Part shown: positions 13,952-20,236 of the stretch, in pieces
Layout: the number at the start of each line of letters is the position of its first letter
How positions within the stretch are numbered: position 1 is the first letter of the stretch
NCBI GenBank assembly: GCA_020161965.1
Contig: JAIUNH010000013.1
Location: 1 to 20,236 of the forward strand
Direction of reading: 5' to 3'
Length of the DNA stretch: 20,236 nt
DNA from: Pseudomonadota bacterium
GTDB taxonomy: Bacteria; Pseudomonadota; Alphaproteobacteria; CACIAM-22H2
Made by a program: the position numbers and the translations under genes
The notes under the pieces: model-generated
Database searches by the model: none
What the model was told of the DNA's origin: nothing
What the model saw: the letters and a program-made list of their open reading frames with translations, nothing else

Positions 13952-15508
13952 GACCGACACGCCGGCAAGGCCTTTGCGGACCGCGCTGACGTTTTCGTTG
14001 ATCTGGAGCCACAGATAGGGCGCGTCGCTCCAGATCAGCGTTTGCGCTTCACCCAACGCCGCCATGCGTGCGGCATCGGTCGGCGCGCTGTCGGCCGTGG
14101 TCAACAATTCGTCGACCTTGGCGTTCTTGTAGCGGCCGATATTCCACACATCGGGCTTGTCGTCGTCGTTCTTGTTCGACTTGAACAGCGAGGCAAGATG
14201 ATAAGTGCCCGACGCGTTCGACGGGTTGAAGCCGAACATCGCCATATCCCATTTGAGATTGGCTTTGTCCTGACGCAGGTGGTCCCAATAGGCGCCGCGC
14301 TCGATCTTGTTGATCGCGGTGGCGATACCGACCTGCTTCAACGACGCGGCGATGATTTCGGCCACCGGCACGTCGCCGGGGAACAACCCGTCCGGCACGA
14401 AGAAGGAAAGCTCGAGTTTCGCGCCATCCTTGGCGAGCGTGCCGTCCGCACCCGGCTTGTAACCGGCGGCGGCAAGTAGCTCCTTCGCTTTGGCTTGGTC
14501 GAACGCCAAGGGGGCGACCTTCTTGTAGCCGATCGCATCGAAGGCGAGCGGCGAGTCCGGCGCCTTGGCGAAACCGAAGAACACGCGCTCGGCGATCGTG
14601 GCGACGGGCACGGCGAGGTTGATCGCCTGACGCACGCGCACATCGGTGAGGGGCCCGCGCGTCAGGTTGAAGGCGAGGCCCATCGGGCGCAGGCCGGGGC
14701 GGCGAACGATCTCCGCATTCGGCGTGCGCTGGATCTGCTGCACGAGCTGGACGGGCACGTTGTCGATGACCTGCACGGCCCCGGTCGTCAGCGCGTTGAT
14801 GCGCGTCGCGGGTTCCGCGATGAAGCGGAACACGATCGAATTCGCGCCCGGCTTCCCGCCCCAGTAGCCATCGAAGGCTTCCAGCGTCAGCTCCTGGCCG
14901 GGCTTGAACGAACCGACCTTATAAGGGCCGGCGCCGACCGGATTCTGCGCAATCCCCGTATCGCCGAACTTGGCCAGCGCGGCGGGGGAGACGATGGCGC
15001 CCGAACCATGGGCGAGCGTGTTCGGCAGCTGCGCGAACGGTGCGCTGGTCTTGATGACGATTGTGCCGGCATCCGGCGTTTCGATCGCGACGATCGGATC
15101 CCATAGCGGCCGGTTGGTCGGGTTGCGCTGCTTGTCCATCATGCGCTCGAGATTGAGCTTCACGGCGGCGGCGTCGCAGGAAGTGCCGTCGTGGAACTTC
15201 ACGCCCGCGCGCAGTTTCAATTCGCAGGATTTGAGATCGGCGCTCATCGTGTAGCTCGTGGCGAGCTGCGGCACGATCTTCATATCGGCGTCGAAATCGA
15301 GCAGACGGTCGAAGATCGCCAAGGCGGCTTCGTAGCCGCCCGGATAGGCGGTGAAGGCGCCGCGCGCGGGATCGAGCGTCAGGATCGCGGTGCTCTGGCC
15401 AAACGTGATCGTGCCGGACGCGGCCTGCGCTTGCGCGCGCAAGCTGAAGCCCGTCGCGCCGACGACGGAAGCCGCACCGGCGGCGGCGAGGAAGTGTCTG
15501 CGTTTCAT
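13196..15508 (-). CDS. Chimeric frame: family-5 ABC substrate-binding protein joined to C-terminal half of UDP-glucose 6-dehydrogenase
   Basis: One unbroken frame of 770 residues combines two unrelated proteins. Residues 1-32 are a Tat-type signal (KRRHFLAAAG, ending AQA). Residues about 33-520 are a peptide/nickel-type SBP_bac_5 binding protein (AGVKFHDGTSCDAAAVKLNL, NPVGAGPYKV, NLTRGPLTDVRVRQAINLAV). From about residue 521-528 the sequence becomes UDP-glucose dehydrogenase: ETSELIKYAANTFLAAKITF with Lys534, and YGGSCFPKDT with the catalytic Cys590. Its UDP-binding domain then runs to the end. The roughly 200-residue Rossmann NAD domain of the dehydrogenase is missing, so no dehydrogenase activity is expected, and export would remove it from its substrate. 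AGGAGAGG supports the start at 15508. The permease and ATPase genes normally following such a binding protein are absent. Deletion or assembly chimera are both possible. Confidence 0.85.
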   Translation of the reverse strand: MKRRHFLAAAGAASVVGATGFSLRAQAQAASGTITFGQSTAILTLDPARGAFTAYPGGYEAALAIFDRLLDFDADMKIVPQLATSYTMSADLKSCELKLRAGVKFHDGTSCDAAAVKLNLERMMDKQRNPTNRPLWDPIVAIETPDAGTIVIKTSAPFAQLPNTLAHGSGAIVSPAALAKFGDTGIAQNPVGAGPYKVGSFKPGQELTLEAFDGYWGGKPGANSIVFRFIAEPATRINALTTGAVQVIDNVPVQLVQQIQRTPNAEIVRRPGLRPMGLAFNLTRGPLTDVRVRQAINLAVPVATIAERVFFGFAKAPDSPLAFDAIGYKKVAPLAFDQAKAKELLAAAGYKPGADGTLAKDGAKLELSFFVPDGLFPGDVPVAEIIAASLKQVGIATAINKIERGAYWDHLRQDKANLKWDMAMFGFNPSNASGTYHLASLFKSNKNDDDKPDVWNIGRYKNAKVDELLTTADSAPTDAARMAALGEAQTLIWSDAPYLWLQINENVSAVRKGLAGVSVMPIVFTSLETSELIKYAANTFLAAKITFINEVADLCEKVGADVHDVAKGIGLDGRIGKKFLHPGPGYGGSCFPKDTLALVKTAQDYGSPLRIIETVVDINDKRKKAMATRVVAACGGSVKGKTVAVLGLTFKPNTDDMRDSPSLDILPALQAEGAKVVAYDPEGMHEAKSMLPGVELAKDAYSAMEGADCALIITEWNEFRALQLDRVKKLLKKPVIVDLRNCYAPADMKAAGFEYTSIGRPATATGAEAG
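13927..13951 (-). other. Fusion junction of the binding protein and dehydrogenase sequences
   Basis: The switch falls in codons for MPIVFTSLE (residues 520-528). PIVFTS fits both the usual C-terminal end of such binding proteins (after VRKGLAGVSV) and the segment before ELIKYAAN in dehydrogenases. No frame loss, repeat or mobile element is visible at the join. Confidence 0.7.
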
Positions 15509-15552
15509 GTTGCCTCTCCTTGATCGATTTTGGTTGATGGACGGGCCGTCGA

Positions 15553-16569
15553 TCAGGCCCAAAGCGAATTCCAGGTGAAGATCGCCGGCGTGCCGCCGGT
15601 ATGGACGAACACGACCACGTCGTCTTTGGCAAAGCGGCCTTCGCGGATATGGGCGATCAAGCCCGCGGCCGCTTTGCCGGTGTAGATCGGGTCGAGCACG
15701 ATGCCTTCCGTGCGGGCGAAGATGCGCACGGCTTCGTTGCCGGCGTCGCTGGGCACGCCATAGGCCTTGCCGACGAAGCCGTCGAAATTGACGATGTCGC
15801 TTTCCGCGATTTCGATCCCCAGATCGATCGCCTTGCTCGTCTCGTTGGCGATCGCGGCGGTGCGCGAGGGGATATGGAATTCGTCCGTCGCCGTCACGCC
15901 GTGCATGACAAAGGGTACGTCCAGCAGCTTTTGCGCCAGCACCATGCCGGCCTGGCCCTTGCCGCTCGACGACATATAGAAGCAATTGGGCTTCAGCCCG
16001 AGTGCCGCCAATTGATCGACGATCTCGATCGTCGTTTCGAGATAGGCGACGGCCGACGCGACATCGAACATCGGATTGTCGTTGAGGATATGCGGCCGTC
16101 CGCCGGCCTTACGCACATCGGCGGCGAGCGAGTCGAGCAGGCGGCGTTGATGATCGCGGTCGTCGGCAAAGTGCACGTCGGCGCCGAGCAAGTAATCGAC
16201 CAGCAGATTGCCCTGCACCATGTTCGGGCGCTTGCCTTCCAGCACCAGGATGGTCTTGAGGCCGAGCTTGTTGCACGCACCCACGGTTTGGCGCGCCGAG
16301 TTCGATTGCAGATCGAGCCCGACGATGACCGTGTCGGGGGCATCCTTCATCGCATGGGCCATGCGGAATTCGAGATTGCGCAGCTTGTTGCCGCCCAGCG
16401 CCACGCCGGTCAAATCGTCGCGCTTCACGAAAATGCGCGGACCGCCGAGAAGCTTCGAAAGATTCTTCGCCTCTTCAAGCGGCGTGTTCTTGAGCGCAAT
16501 ATCCAGGCGCGGCAGGCGCGCGATCCGTTCGCGGATATCGGCGACGGAGAGGCGGGCGGGTTCGGTCAT
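15553..16569 (-). CDS. D-cysteine desulfhydrase / L-cysteate sulfo-lyase-type PLP enzyme
   Basis: This is a 338-residue fold-type II PLP enzyme of the ACC deaminase/D-cysteine desulfhydrase family. The PLP lysine is Lys62 in GGNKLRN, a phosphate-binding loop is SSSGKGQAG (201-208), and the C-terminus has HTGGTPAIF. At the two positions that mark true ACC deaminase (Glu in YEGK and Leu in HLGG) this protein has Thr297 (YTGKA) and Thr324 (HTGG). It is therefore more likely a D-cysteine desulfhydrase (pyruvate, sulfide and ammonia from D-cysteine) or a cysteate lyase (CuyA). It lies 44 bases upstream of the binding-protein gene and downstream of an IclR regulator, suggesting uptake and breakdown of a sulfur amino acid or peptide (inference). 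The ATG at 16569 sits next to a large dyad at 16585. Confidence 0.87.
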   Translation of the reverse strand: MTEPARLSVADIRERIARLPRLDIALKNTPLEEAKNLSKLLGGPRIFVKRDDLTGVALGGNKLRNLEFRMAHAMKDAPDTVIVGLDLQSNSARQTVGACNKLGLKTILVLEGKRPNMVQGNLLVDYLLGADVHFADDRDHQRRLLDSLAADVRKAGGRPHILNDNPMFDVASAVAYLETTIEIVDQLAALGLKPNCFYMSSSGKGQAGMVLAQKLLDVPFVMHGVTATDEFHIPSRTAAIANETSKAIDLGIEIAESDIVNFDGFVGKAYGVPSDAGNEAVRIFARTEGIVLDPIYTGKAAAGLIAHIREGRFAKDDVVVFVHTGGTPAIFTWNSLWA

Positions 16570-16584
16570 GGGTTATACCATTCG

Positions 16585-16618
16585 TCTTGTATATGAGACA
16601 GTCGTTTCTTATACAAGA
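16585..16618. promoter_or_regulatory. 34-bp dyad, candidate IclR operator before the desulfhydrase gene
   Basis: TCTTGTATA (16585-16593) and TATACAAGA (16610-16618) are perfect arms. Counting inner bases, 13 of 17 positions are symmetric. It contains GTATATGAGACA, which matches GTATATGGGACA at the IclR gene in 11 of 12 positions. It lies 16 bases from the desulfhydrase ATG, so a bound protein would block or control that promoter. Confidence 0.6.
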
Positions 16619-16704
16619 TGATGTCCAAGCCTTGCGGGAAAAGCAAGGCCCTTCGCGCTTACCTATGTGAGCGCGTCATCGCCGTCCGCCGGTCGTGTGG
16701 AGAT

Positions 16705-17484
16705 TCAGGCGCGCGTGGGTAGCGACAGCTTGCTCGCGTCGGCTTTCAGCATCGTTTTGAGCGCGTCGAGCCGCGCTTCGTCGACGTCGATCGGCACCAC
16801 GAAGCACAGCGTCGCGGCGACGCGGCCTTCGCGGCGCACGGGTGCGGCCAAGCATTGCGTGAACGCGGTGATGAGACCCTTCGTCACGCAGATCCCGTCG
16901 CGCTCGGCCTTACGCCGGTCGCGCAGAAAATCCTCGAGCGTCGTCTTGCGCCCATCGGGCAGCACGAAATCCTCGGATTTCAACAGGTCGTGCACTTCGT
17001 CGTCGGAAAGATGCGACAGCAGGAAACGCCCCGATGCGGTCCACGGAATCGGTATCCGCGCGCCGATCTCCGACGTCACACGGAAGGGCCGCGTGCCTTG
17101 GCTCGTATGGATGATCGCCTGACGATCGTGATGGAGCATGCACAGCTCCGTCGTCTCGCCGGTTTCGCGCGCCAAGCGTTCGGCCGCTTCCTGACCGCGC
17201 CGGACGAGATCGTTCTCGCGAACGTAATCCTGTCCGTAGATATGCATCAGCTTGCCGAAATAAACGGTGCTGCCGCCATCCACGCTTTCCAGCAGCCCCG
17301 CATTCGTCAGCATGCGCACCAGCGTATAGGCGGTGGAGCGGGGGGCCCCGATCGCCTTGGGCAAATCGGCGATACGGATCGGTCCGCGCCGTTCGTGCAG
17401 ATGCGCAAACAGGTGGAACACGCGTTCGATGCCGCGTTCGCGGTTGGCGGCGGAGGGGGGCTTGGGCTTGACCATTTGTCCCAT
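16705..17484 (-). CDS. IclR-family transcriptional regulator
   Basis: This regulator has about 259 residues. A winged helix-turn-helix at about 12-72 (RIADLPKAIGAPRSTAYTLV) is followed by an IclR effector domain (about 85-250), with TELCMLHHDRQAIIHTSQGT and IPIPWTASGRFLL matching the family. It sits just upstream of the desulfhydrase and binding-protein genes on the same strand and probably controls them. The start is uncertain: ATG 17484 lies inside the palindrome at 17477-17494, ATG 17475 lies just after it, and no strong ribosome binding site is seen for either. The message may be leaderless or nearly so. A shared element at 16589 supports self- and target regulation. Confidence 0.9.
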   Translation of the reverse strand: MGQMVKPKPPSAANRERGIERVFHLFAHLHERRGPIRIADLPKAIGAPRSTAYTLVRMLTNAGLLESVDGGSTVYFGKLMHIYGQDYVRENDLVRRGQEAAERLARETGETTELCMLHHDRQAIIHTSQGTRPFRVTSEIGARIPIPWTASGRFLLSHLSDDEVHDLLKSEDFVLPDGRKTTLEDFLRDRRKAERDGICVTKGLITAFTQCLAAPVRREGRVAATLCFVVPIDVDEARLDALKTMLKADASKLSLPTRA

Positions 17485-17494
17485 ATACGGGACA
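17477..17494. promoter_or_regulatory. Palindromic operator at the IclR gene start
   Basis: TGTCCCATATACGGGACA has perfect outer 6-bp arms and a symmetric TATA core, 16 of 18 symmetric positions. It overlaps the candidate start codons of the IclR gene. Its minus-strand half GTATATGGGACA recurs as GTATATGAGACA at 16589-16600, indicating one protein acting at both sites, probably the IclR product. Confidence 0.6.
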
Positions 17495-17583
17495 TCTGTT
17501 CCGAAATGCAAGCAAGGCGAGGTATCGCGCGTGGGATGGTGCTTTCAGCACTCGATCAGAATCTTGATCGTCGCGTCGCAATG

Positions 17584-17616
17584 AAAAAGGCCCCGGTCGT
17601 GGACCGAGGCCTTTTT
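17584..17616. terminator. Bidirectional Rho-independent terminator
   Basis: AAAAAGGCC (17584-17592) pairs with GGCCTTTTT (17608-17616) and the stem continues through GGTC/GACC with one mismatch and a 3-base loop. T-runs occur on both strands. It ends the alpha/beta hydrolase transcript (stop at 17635, minus strand) and separates it from the IclR promoter. Confidence 0.88.
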
Positions 17617-17634
17617 CGCGGGTCTCGGCGCCTG

Positions 17635-18552
17635 TCAGGCGGACGGGGCGAGCGCGTCCCGGCGTTGCGGCAGGGTCAGGAACGCTTTCATGACATGCAA
17701 GAAGCGATGGCGATTGATGGCTTGCGGCCCGACATGTGCTTGTCCCGCCATCAGCGAGAAATGCTTGTCCTTGTTCGGCAGCAAGCGGAAAAATTCGATC
17801 AGATCGTCGTCGGTCGCGATCCCGTCGAACTCGCCGCGGATGACCAGCACCGGGCATTGGATCTTGGTCGGATCGGCCTTGGGCAAATTGGCCGACATGT
17901 CGAGATAGGTGCCGGTCGGGAAGGAATCGCCCAGCGCCGTTTCGTAATCCGCCCAGAACGACGCAACACGCGGATCGCCGAAGGCGGGGTGGTCGCGATT
18001 GAAGATCGTCTCGAAGAACGCACGATCGAATTTGCGCGTGTTGCTCGCGCGCCATTCGTCGAGCCGCTCGCGCCGCTTTTCGAGCGTGGGCGAGCCCTTG
18101 CCGGTCCACACGAACCCGTCGAGTACCAGGCGTTCGACGCGCTCGGGACGTTGTTCGGCGTAGGCGGCGGCGCGCACGGCGCCGCCCGACTGGCCGAACA
18201 CCGTCGCCTTGGCGCGGCCGGATTCCTTCTCGACCAGCGGCATCGCGACGTCGAGATCGTCGATCGCCGCGGCGATGTCGCCATTGCTCGACGTGCGCGA
18301 GGAGCGGCCATAGCCGTCGTGATCCATCGTCCACACGTCGAAGCCCAGGCGGACGAAATAATCCATCACGGAGTAATCGTCTTCGCCCGGAATCTTCAGA
18401 TCGTAGCTCGGTATCGCCGACAGCGACGAGCCGTGAATGAGGAACAGCACGGGCGCCGCACCCTTGGGCGTTCCTTCGGCGAATTTGCGATAGACGTAGA
18501 GCGAGGCTTCGCCCTTCTTCACCCAGTATTCGCGCGCGACGATCGACGTCAT
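17635..18552 (-). CDS. Alpha/beta hydrolase
   Basis: This is a 305-residue serine hydrolase of the alpha/beta fold, probably cytosolic since no signal peptide is seen. The nucleophile elbow is GQSGG with Ser122, the acid is Asp243 (GEFDG), the base is His273 (GQAHVG), and HGSS at 40-43 supplies the oxyanion hole. A cap region lies at about 150-220. The reaction (ester, amide or C-C bond) cannot be fixed from sequence. GGGAG precedes the ATG at 18552, which lies 23 bases after the stop of the class II aldolase gene, so both form one operon. A carbon-compound breakdown pathway is likely, with the hydrolase and aldolase acting in sequence (inference). Confidence 0.88.
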   Translation of the reverse strand: MTSIVAREYWVKKGEASLYVYRKFAEGTPKGAAPVLFLIHGSSLSAIPSYDLKIPGEDDYSVMDYFVRLGFDVWTMDHDGYGRSSRTSSNGDIAAAIDDLDVAMPLVEKESGRAKATVFGQSGGAVRAAAYAEQRPERVERLVLDGFVWTGKGSPTLEKRRERLDEWRASNTRKFDRAFFETIFNRDHPAFGDPRVASFWADYETALGDSFPTGTYLDMSANLPKADPTKIQCPVLVIRGEFDGIATDDDLIEFFRLLPNKDKHFSLMAGQAHVGPQAINRHRFLHVMKAFLTLPQRRDALAPSA

Positions 18553-18575
18553 GCCGTTACTCCCTTCGTGTCTGG

Positions 18576-19331
18576 TTACTGCTTGTTCGGATAGATGACG
18601 TCTTCGGCGTAGCCGTACATCCAGTCGATATCCTTCTGCGACAGATACTCGCCCTTCGTTTTCTTCAGCGCGCAAATCTGCTCGATCAGCAAGTTCCGGC
18701 GCACTTCGGACGTCAGTGTGTTCAGGCGGTGATACGCCTCCGACACGTTGCGCCCGAAGCAGGTCATGCCGTGACGCACCATCACCAGCGAGTTCGTGCC
18801 TTGCACGAAATCCTTGAGCGGCTCGACGTCCATTTCGACGTCGAGATGCGAGGGGACGATGAAGGCGGGCTTGGCCATCACATAGGGATATTCGAGCGAA
18901 ACCGCCTTGATCTCCTTGAACGCCTTGCTGGCGAGGAAGGCGATCGTCTCGTCGTGATGGACGTGGATCACGGCGTTGACGTCGGGCCGCAGACGGAAGA
19001 TCTCGCGGTTCAGCTTGTGACCGACGCTGGTGGGCACGCTGCCGTAGATCAGCTTGCCGGTCGGAATGTCGGTGACGACGACGTTGTCCATCGTCATCTC
19101 CTCCAGCGACACGCCCGAATGCTTGGTGTAGGCCACACCATGCGGGTGGCCGTCGCACGCTACGCGAATGGCGATATTGCCGAGGCTGTTATGGATGTAG
19201 CCGCGATCGACGACGAATTTGCCGTAGCGGATGATCTGCGCGCCGATCGATTTGTCGAATTTGAAGCGCGCCGGCGCCTTGCCCGCGGTCTTGGCTGATT
19301 TTTTCGCGCGCGCGTTCCTCTTGGCTGCCAT
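18576..19331 (-). CDS. Class II aldolase/adducin family protein
   Basis: This is a 251-residue protein of the class II (zinc) aldolase fold, which cleaves or epimerises sugar phosphates or related hydroxy-acids. Zinc ligands are seen as His123 and His125 in HVHHDE and His187 in VRHGMT. NSLGNIAIR (48-56) and KHSGVSLEEM (70-79) are the usual substrate loops. At the place of the catalytic Glu of fuculose aldolase (PSSE) the sequence reads PTSV, so classic aldolase activity is in doubt; decarboxylase or dehydratase-like members also lack it. A lysine-rich N-terminus precedes the domain. The ATG at 19331 with AGGGGC was chosen over an upstream ATG at 19364. It leads the operon with the alpha/beta hydrolase and diverges from the XRE-cupin gene. 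Confidence 0.87.
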   Translation of the reverse strand: MAAKRNARAKKSAKTAGKAPARFKFDKSIGAQIIRYGKFVVDRGYIHNSLGNIAIRVACDGHPHGVAYTKHSGVSLEEMTMDNVVVTDIPTGKLIYGSVPTSVGHKLNREIFRLRPDVNAVIHVHHDETIAFLASKAFKEIKAVSLEYPYVMAKPAFIVPSHLDVEMDVEPLKDFVQGTNSLVMVRHGMTCFGRNVSEAYHRLNTLTSEVRRNLLIEQICALKKTKGEYLSQKDIDWMYGYAEDVIYPNKQ

Positions 19332-19364
19332 CGTATTGCCCCTTTTTCGCTCGACGTGACGCAA

Positions 19365-19399
19365 ATTGTACTTCCCAAACTTGAATTTCTCGTATACGA
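19365..19399 (-). promoter_or_regulatory. Promoter/operator of the aldolase-hydrolase operon
   Basis: TACAAT on the minus strand (19365-19370) is a good -10 for the aldolase operon. The palindrome TCGTATACGA (19390-19399) falls where its -35 should be, and no good -35 is present. It is placed to act as operator for the divergent XRE-cupin regulator. Flanking GAATTTC and GAAATTTC add partial symmetry. Confidence 0.5.
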
Positions 19400-19424
19400 A
19401 ATTTCATGTCTGGTAAAGCAATTA

Positions 19425-20099
19425 ATGGCCCGGAACATGGCGCTCCGTAAACCGAATTCCCAACGTCACGCAGCGTCGACCGTCGCGGATCCCGCGCCGG
19501 AATTCGATCTGGGCGCGCGCGTGCGATCGTTGCGCGCGACGGCCGAGCTTACGTTGAAGGATCTCAGCGTGCGTTCGGGGATCTCGGTCTCGGCCTTGTC
19601 GAAGATCGAGAACGGGCAGTTGTCGCCGACCTACGAAAAGATCGTGGGGCTCGCCAAGGGCCTCGATGTCGATGTCGCGACGCTATTCGCCGATGCCTAT
19701 TCGGGGTCGGTGACCGGACGGCGTTCGATCACGCGCAAGGGGCAGGGAATTCCCTACGATACGCGAAATTACGCATATGAAATCCTCTGCGCTGACCTTA
19801 CGCAGAAGCGGATGATTCCGTTGCTGGCGCGGATCAAAGCGCGCGAAATCAAGGCGTTCGGTCCGATGCTGGCGCATGACGGCGAGGAAGTTTTCTACGT
19901 GCTCGAGGGCCGGGTCGTGCTGCATTCGGAGTTCTACGAGCCGACGGAGTTGAAGGCGGGCGATTGCGTTTATTTCGACAGCCGCATGGGGCATGGCTGC
20001 GTGGCGCGCGGCGTCGAGGACGCGGTGATCTTTTGGGTATGCGCCAGCGATGCGGTTTCCGAACTCGCCCGCCGGGCGGGGCAGGTCGAACGGACCTGA
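19425..20099 (+). CDS. XRE-family regulator with C-terminal cupin domain
   Basis: This transcriptional regulator has about 224 residues. An XRE helix-turn-helix at about 28-85 contains LTLKDLSVRSGISVSALSKI and ENGQLSPTYEKI. A cupin sensor domain at about 145-210 shows HDGEEVFYVLEGRV and GDCVYFDSRMGHGC. Such proteins (SutR/PuuR type) sense a small ligand in the cupin barrel. Its divergent placement next to the aldolase-hydrolase operon, with a palindrome between, indicates it controls that operon and itself. The start is uncertain: ATG 19425 or 19437, both with weak ribosome binding sites. An upstream in-frame ATG at 19356 would overlap the operator and is unlikely. Confidence 0.9.
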   Translation: MARNMALRKPNSQRHAASTVADPAPEFDLGARVRSLRATAELTLKDLSVRSGISVSALSKIENGQLSPTYEKIVGLAKGLDVDVATLFADAYSGSVTGRRSITRKGQGIPYDTRNYAYEILCADLTQKRMIPLLARIKAREIKAFGPMLAHDGEEVFYVLEGRVVLHSEFYEPTELKAGDCVYFDSRMGHGCVARGVEDAVIFWVCASDAVSELARRAGQVERT

Positions 20100-20158
20100 C
20101 GACAAATGTACGCGGAGGCGCTTGCCAGATACGGAAGTTTCGGATAGTAAAAATATTA

Positions 20159-20177
20159 AGAGCCGCGTGACGGCTCT
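20159..20177 (+). terminator. Possible weak terminator after the XRE-cupin gene
   Basis: AGAGCCG and CGGCTCT form a perfect 7-bp stem with a 5-base loop, about 60 bases past the stop. A T-run (ATTTTC) comes only about 13 bases later, so termination is doubtful. Confidence 0.3.
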
Positions 20178-20210
20178 GCGCGCCAATCAATTTTCGGTCT
20201 GGATAGGTAG

Positions 20211-20236
20211 ATGACGGACACCAAGAAAAGCGGAAT
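20211..20236 (+). CDS. Possible start of a further gene (cut by window edge)
   Basis: ATG at 20211 is preceded by GGATAGGTAG, a fair ribosome binding site, and opens a frame MTDTKKSG that runs off the window. Eight codons give no family information. Confidence 0.4.

Noticed and set aside
15509..15985. An upstream extension of the chimeric binding-protein frame
   Set aside because: It overlaps the desulfhydrase gene in another register and would bury the Tat signal; AGGAGAGG marks 15508 as the start.
15553..16569. Annotation as ACC deaminase (acdS)
   Set aside because: The two diagnostic residues of ACC deaminase are replaced by Thr, so a desulfhydrase-type call is safer.
16855..18594. A 579-codon plus-strand frame across the IclR gene, terminator and hydrolase gene
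   Set aside because: It reads through a clear terminator hairpin and two supported genes, so it is a shadow.

Overview
The window is GC-rich, densely packed bacterial DNA. Gene style (TRAP and ABC solute transport, purple-bacterial gene content, AGGAG-type ribosome binding sites, frequent TGATG stop/start overlaps, long antisense open frames) fits an alphaproteobacterium, possibly Rhodospirillales-like; the order is inference only. No rRNA, tRNA, CRISPR array, insertion sequence or phage gene is visible.

Layout. (1) 1-2874, minus strand: a TRAP dicarboxylate-type transporter operon (GntR/FCD regulator, DctP receptor, DctQ small permease, DctM large permease cut by the window edge). (2) 2985-6471, minus strand: an RraA-like aldolase, an ATZ/TRZ-type amidohydrolase and an orphan NMT1/ThiY-like ABC binding protein. 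A strong sigma-54 promoter match precedes the binding protein, so this looks like a nitrogen-controlled uptake and deamination operon. (3) 6802-8472, plus strand: leuA (alpha-isopropylmalate synthase, long form), with a possible leucine-containing leader peptide and hairpin, and a clear terminator. (4) 8589-10979: two convergent genes of unknown function. One is a membrane-anchored protein with a weak Sel1-like segment. The other is a large protein with a peptidoglycan-binding-like N-terminus and a glycine-zipper segment, behind an AT-rich leader with striking inverted repeats. (5) 11357-13196, minus strand: a gamma-glutamylcyclotransferase-like protein and a phosphomannomutase/phosphoglucomutase. 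(6) 13196-17484, minus strand: an IclR regulator, a D-cysteine desulfhydrase-type PLP enzyme and a peptide-type ABC binding protein. (7) 17635-20099: alpha/beta hydrolase and class II aldolase genes, divergent from an XRE-cupin regulator, followed by the start of another gene.

The most unusual object is one uninterrupted 770-codon frame (13196-15508). It joins a nearly complete Tat-signal, family-5 ABC binding protein to the C-terminal part of UDP-glucose 6-dehydrogenase. The NAD-binding half of the dehydrogenase and the expected transporter permease/ATPase genes are absent. The junction falls in a stretch (MPIVFTSLE) that would suit either parent protein, so a microhomology deletion or an assembly chimera are the leading explanations. 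A real exported fusion is less likely.

Regulation is unusually readable: a sigma-54 site at 6510-6526, a GTATATGRGACA element shared by the IclR gene and the desulfhydrase gene, a TCGTATACGA palindrome between the XRE-cupin and aldolase genes, and a TACTAGTA palindrome before the GntR gene.
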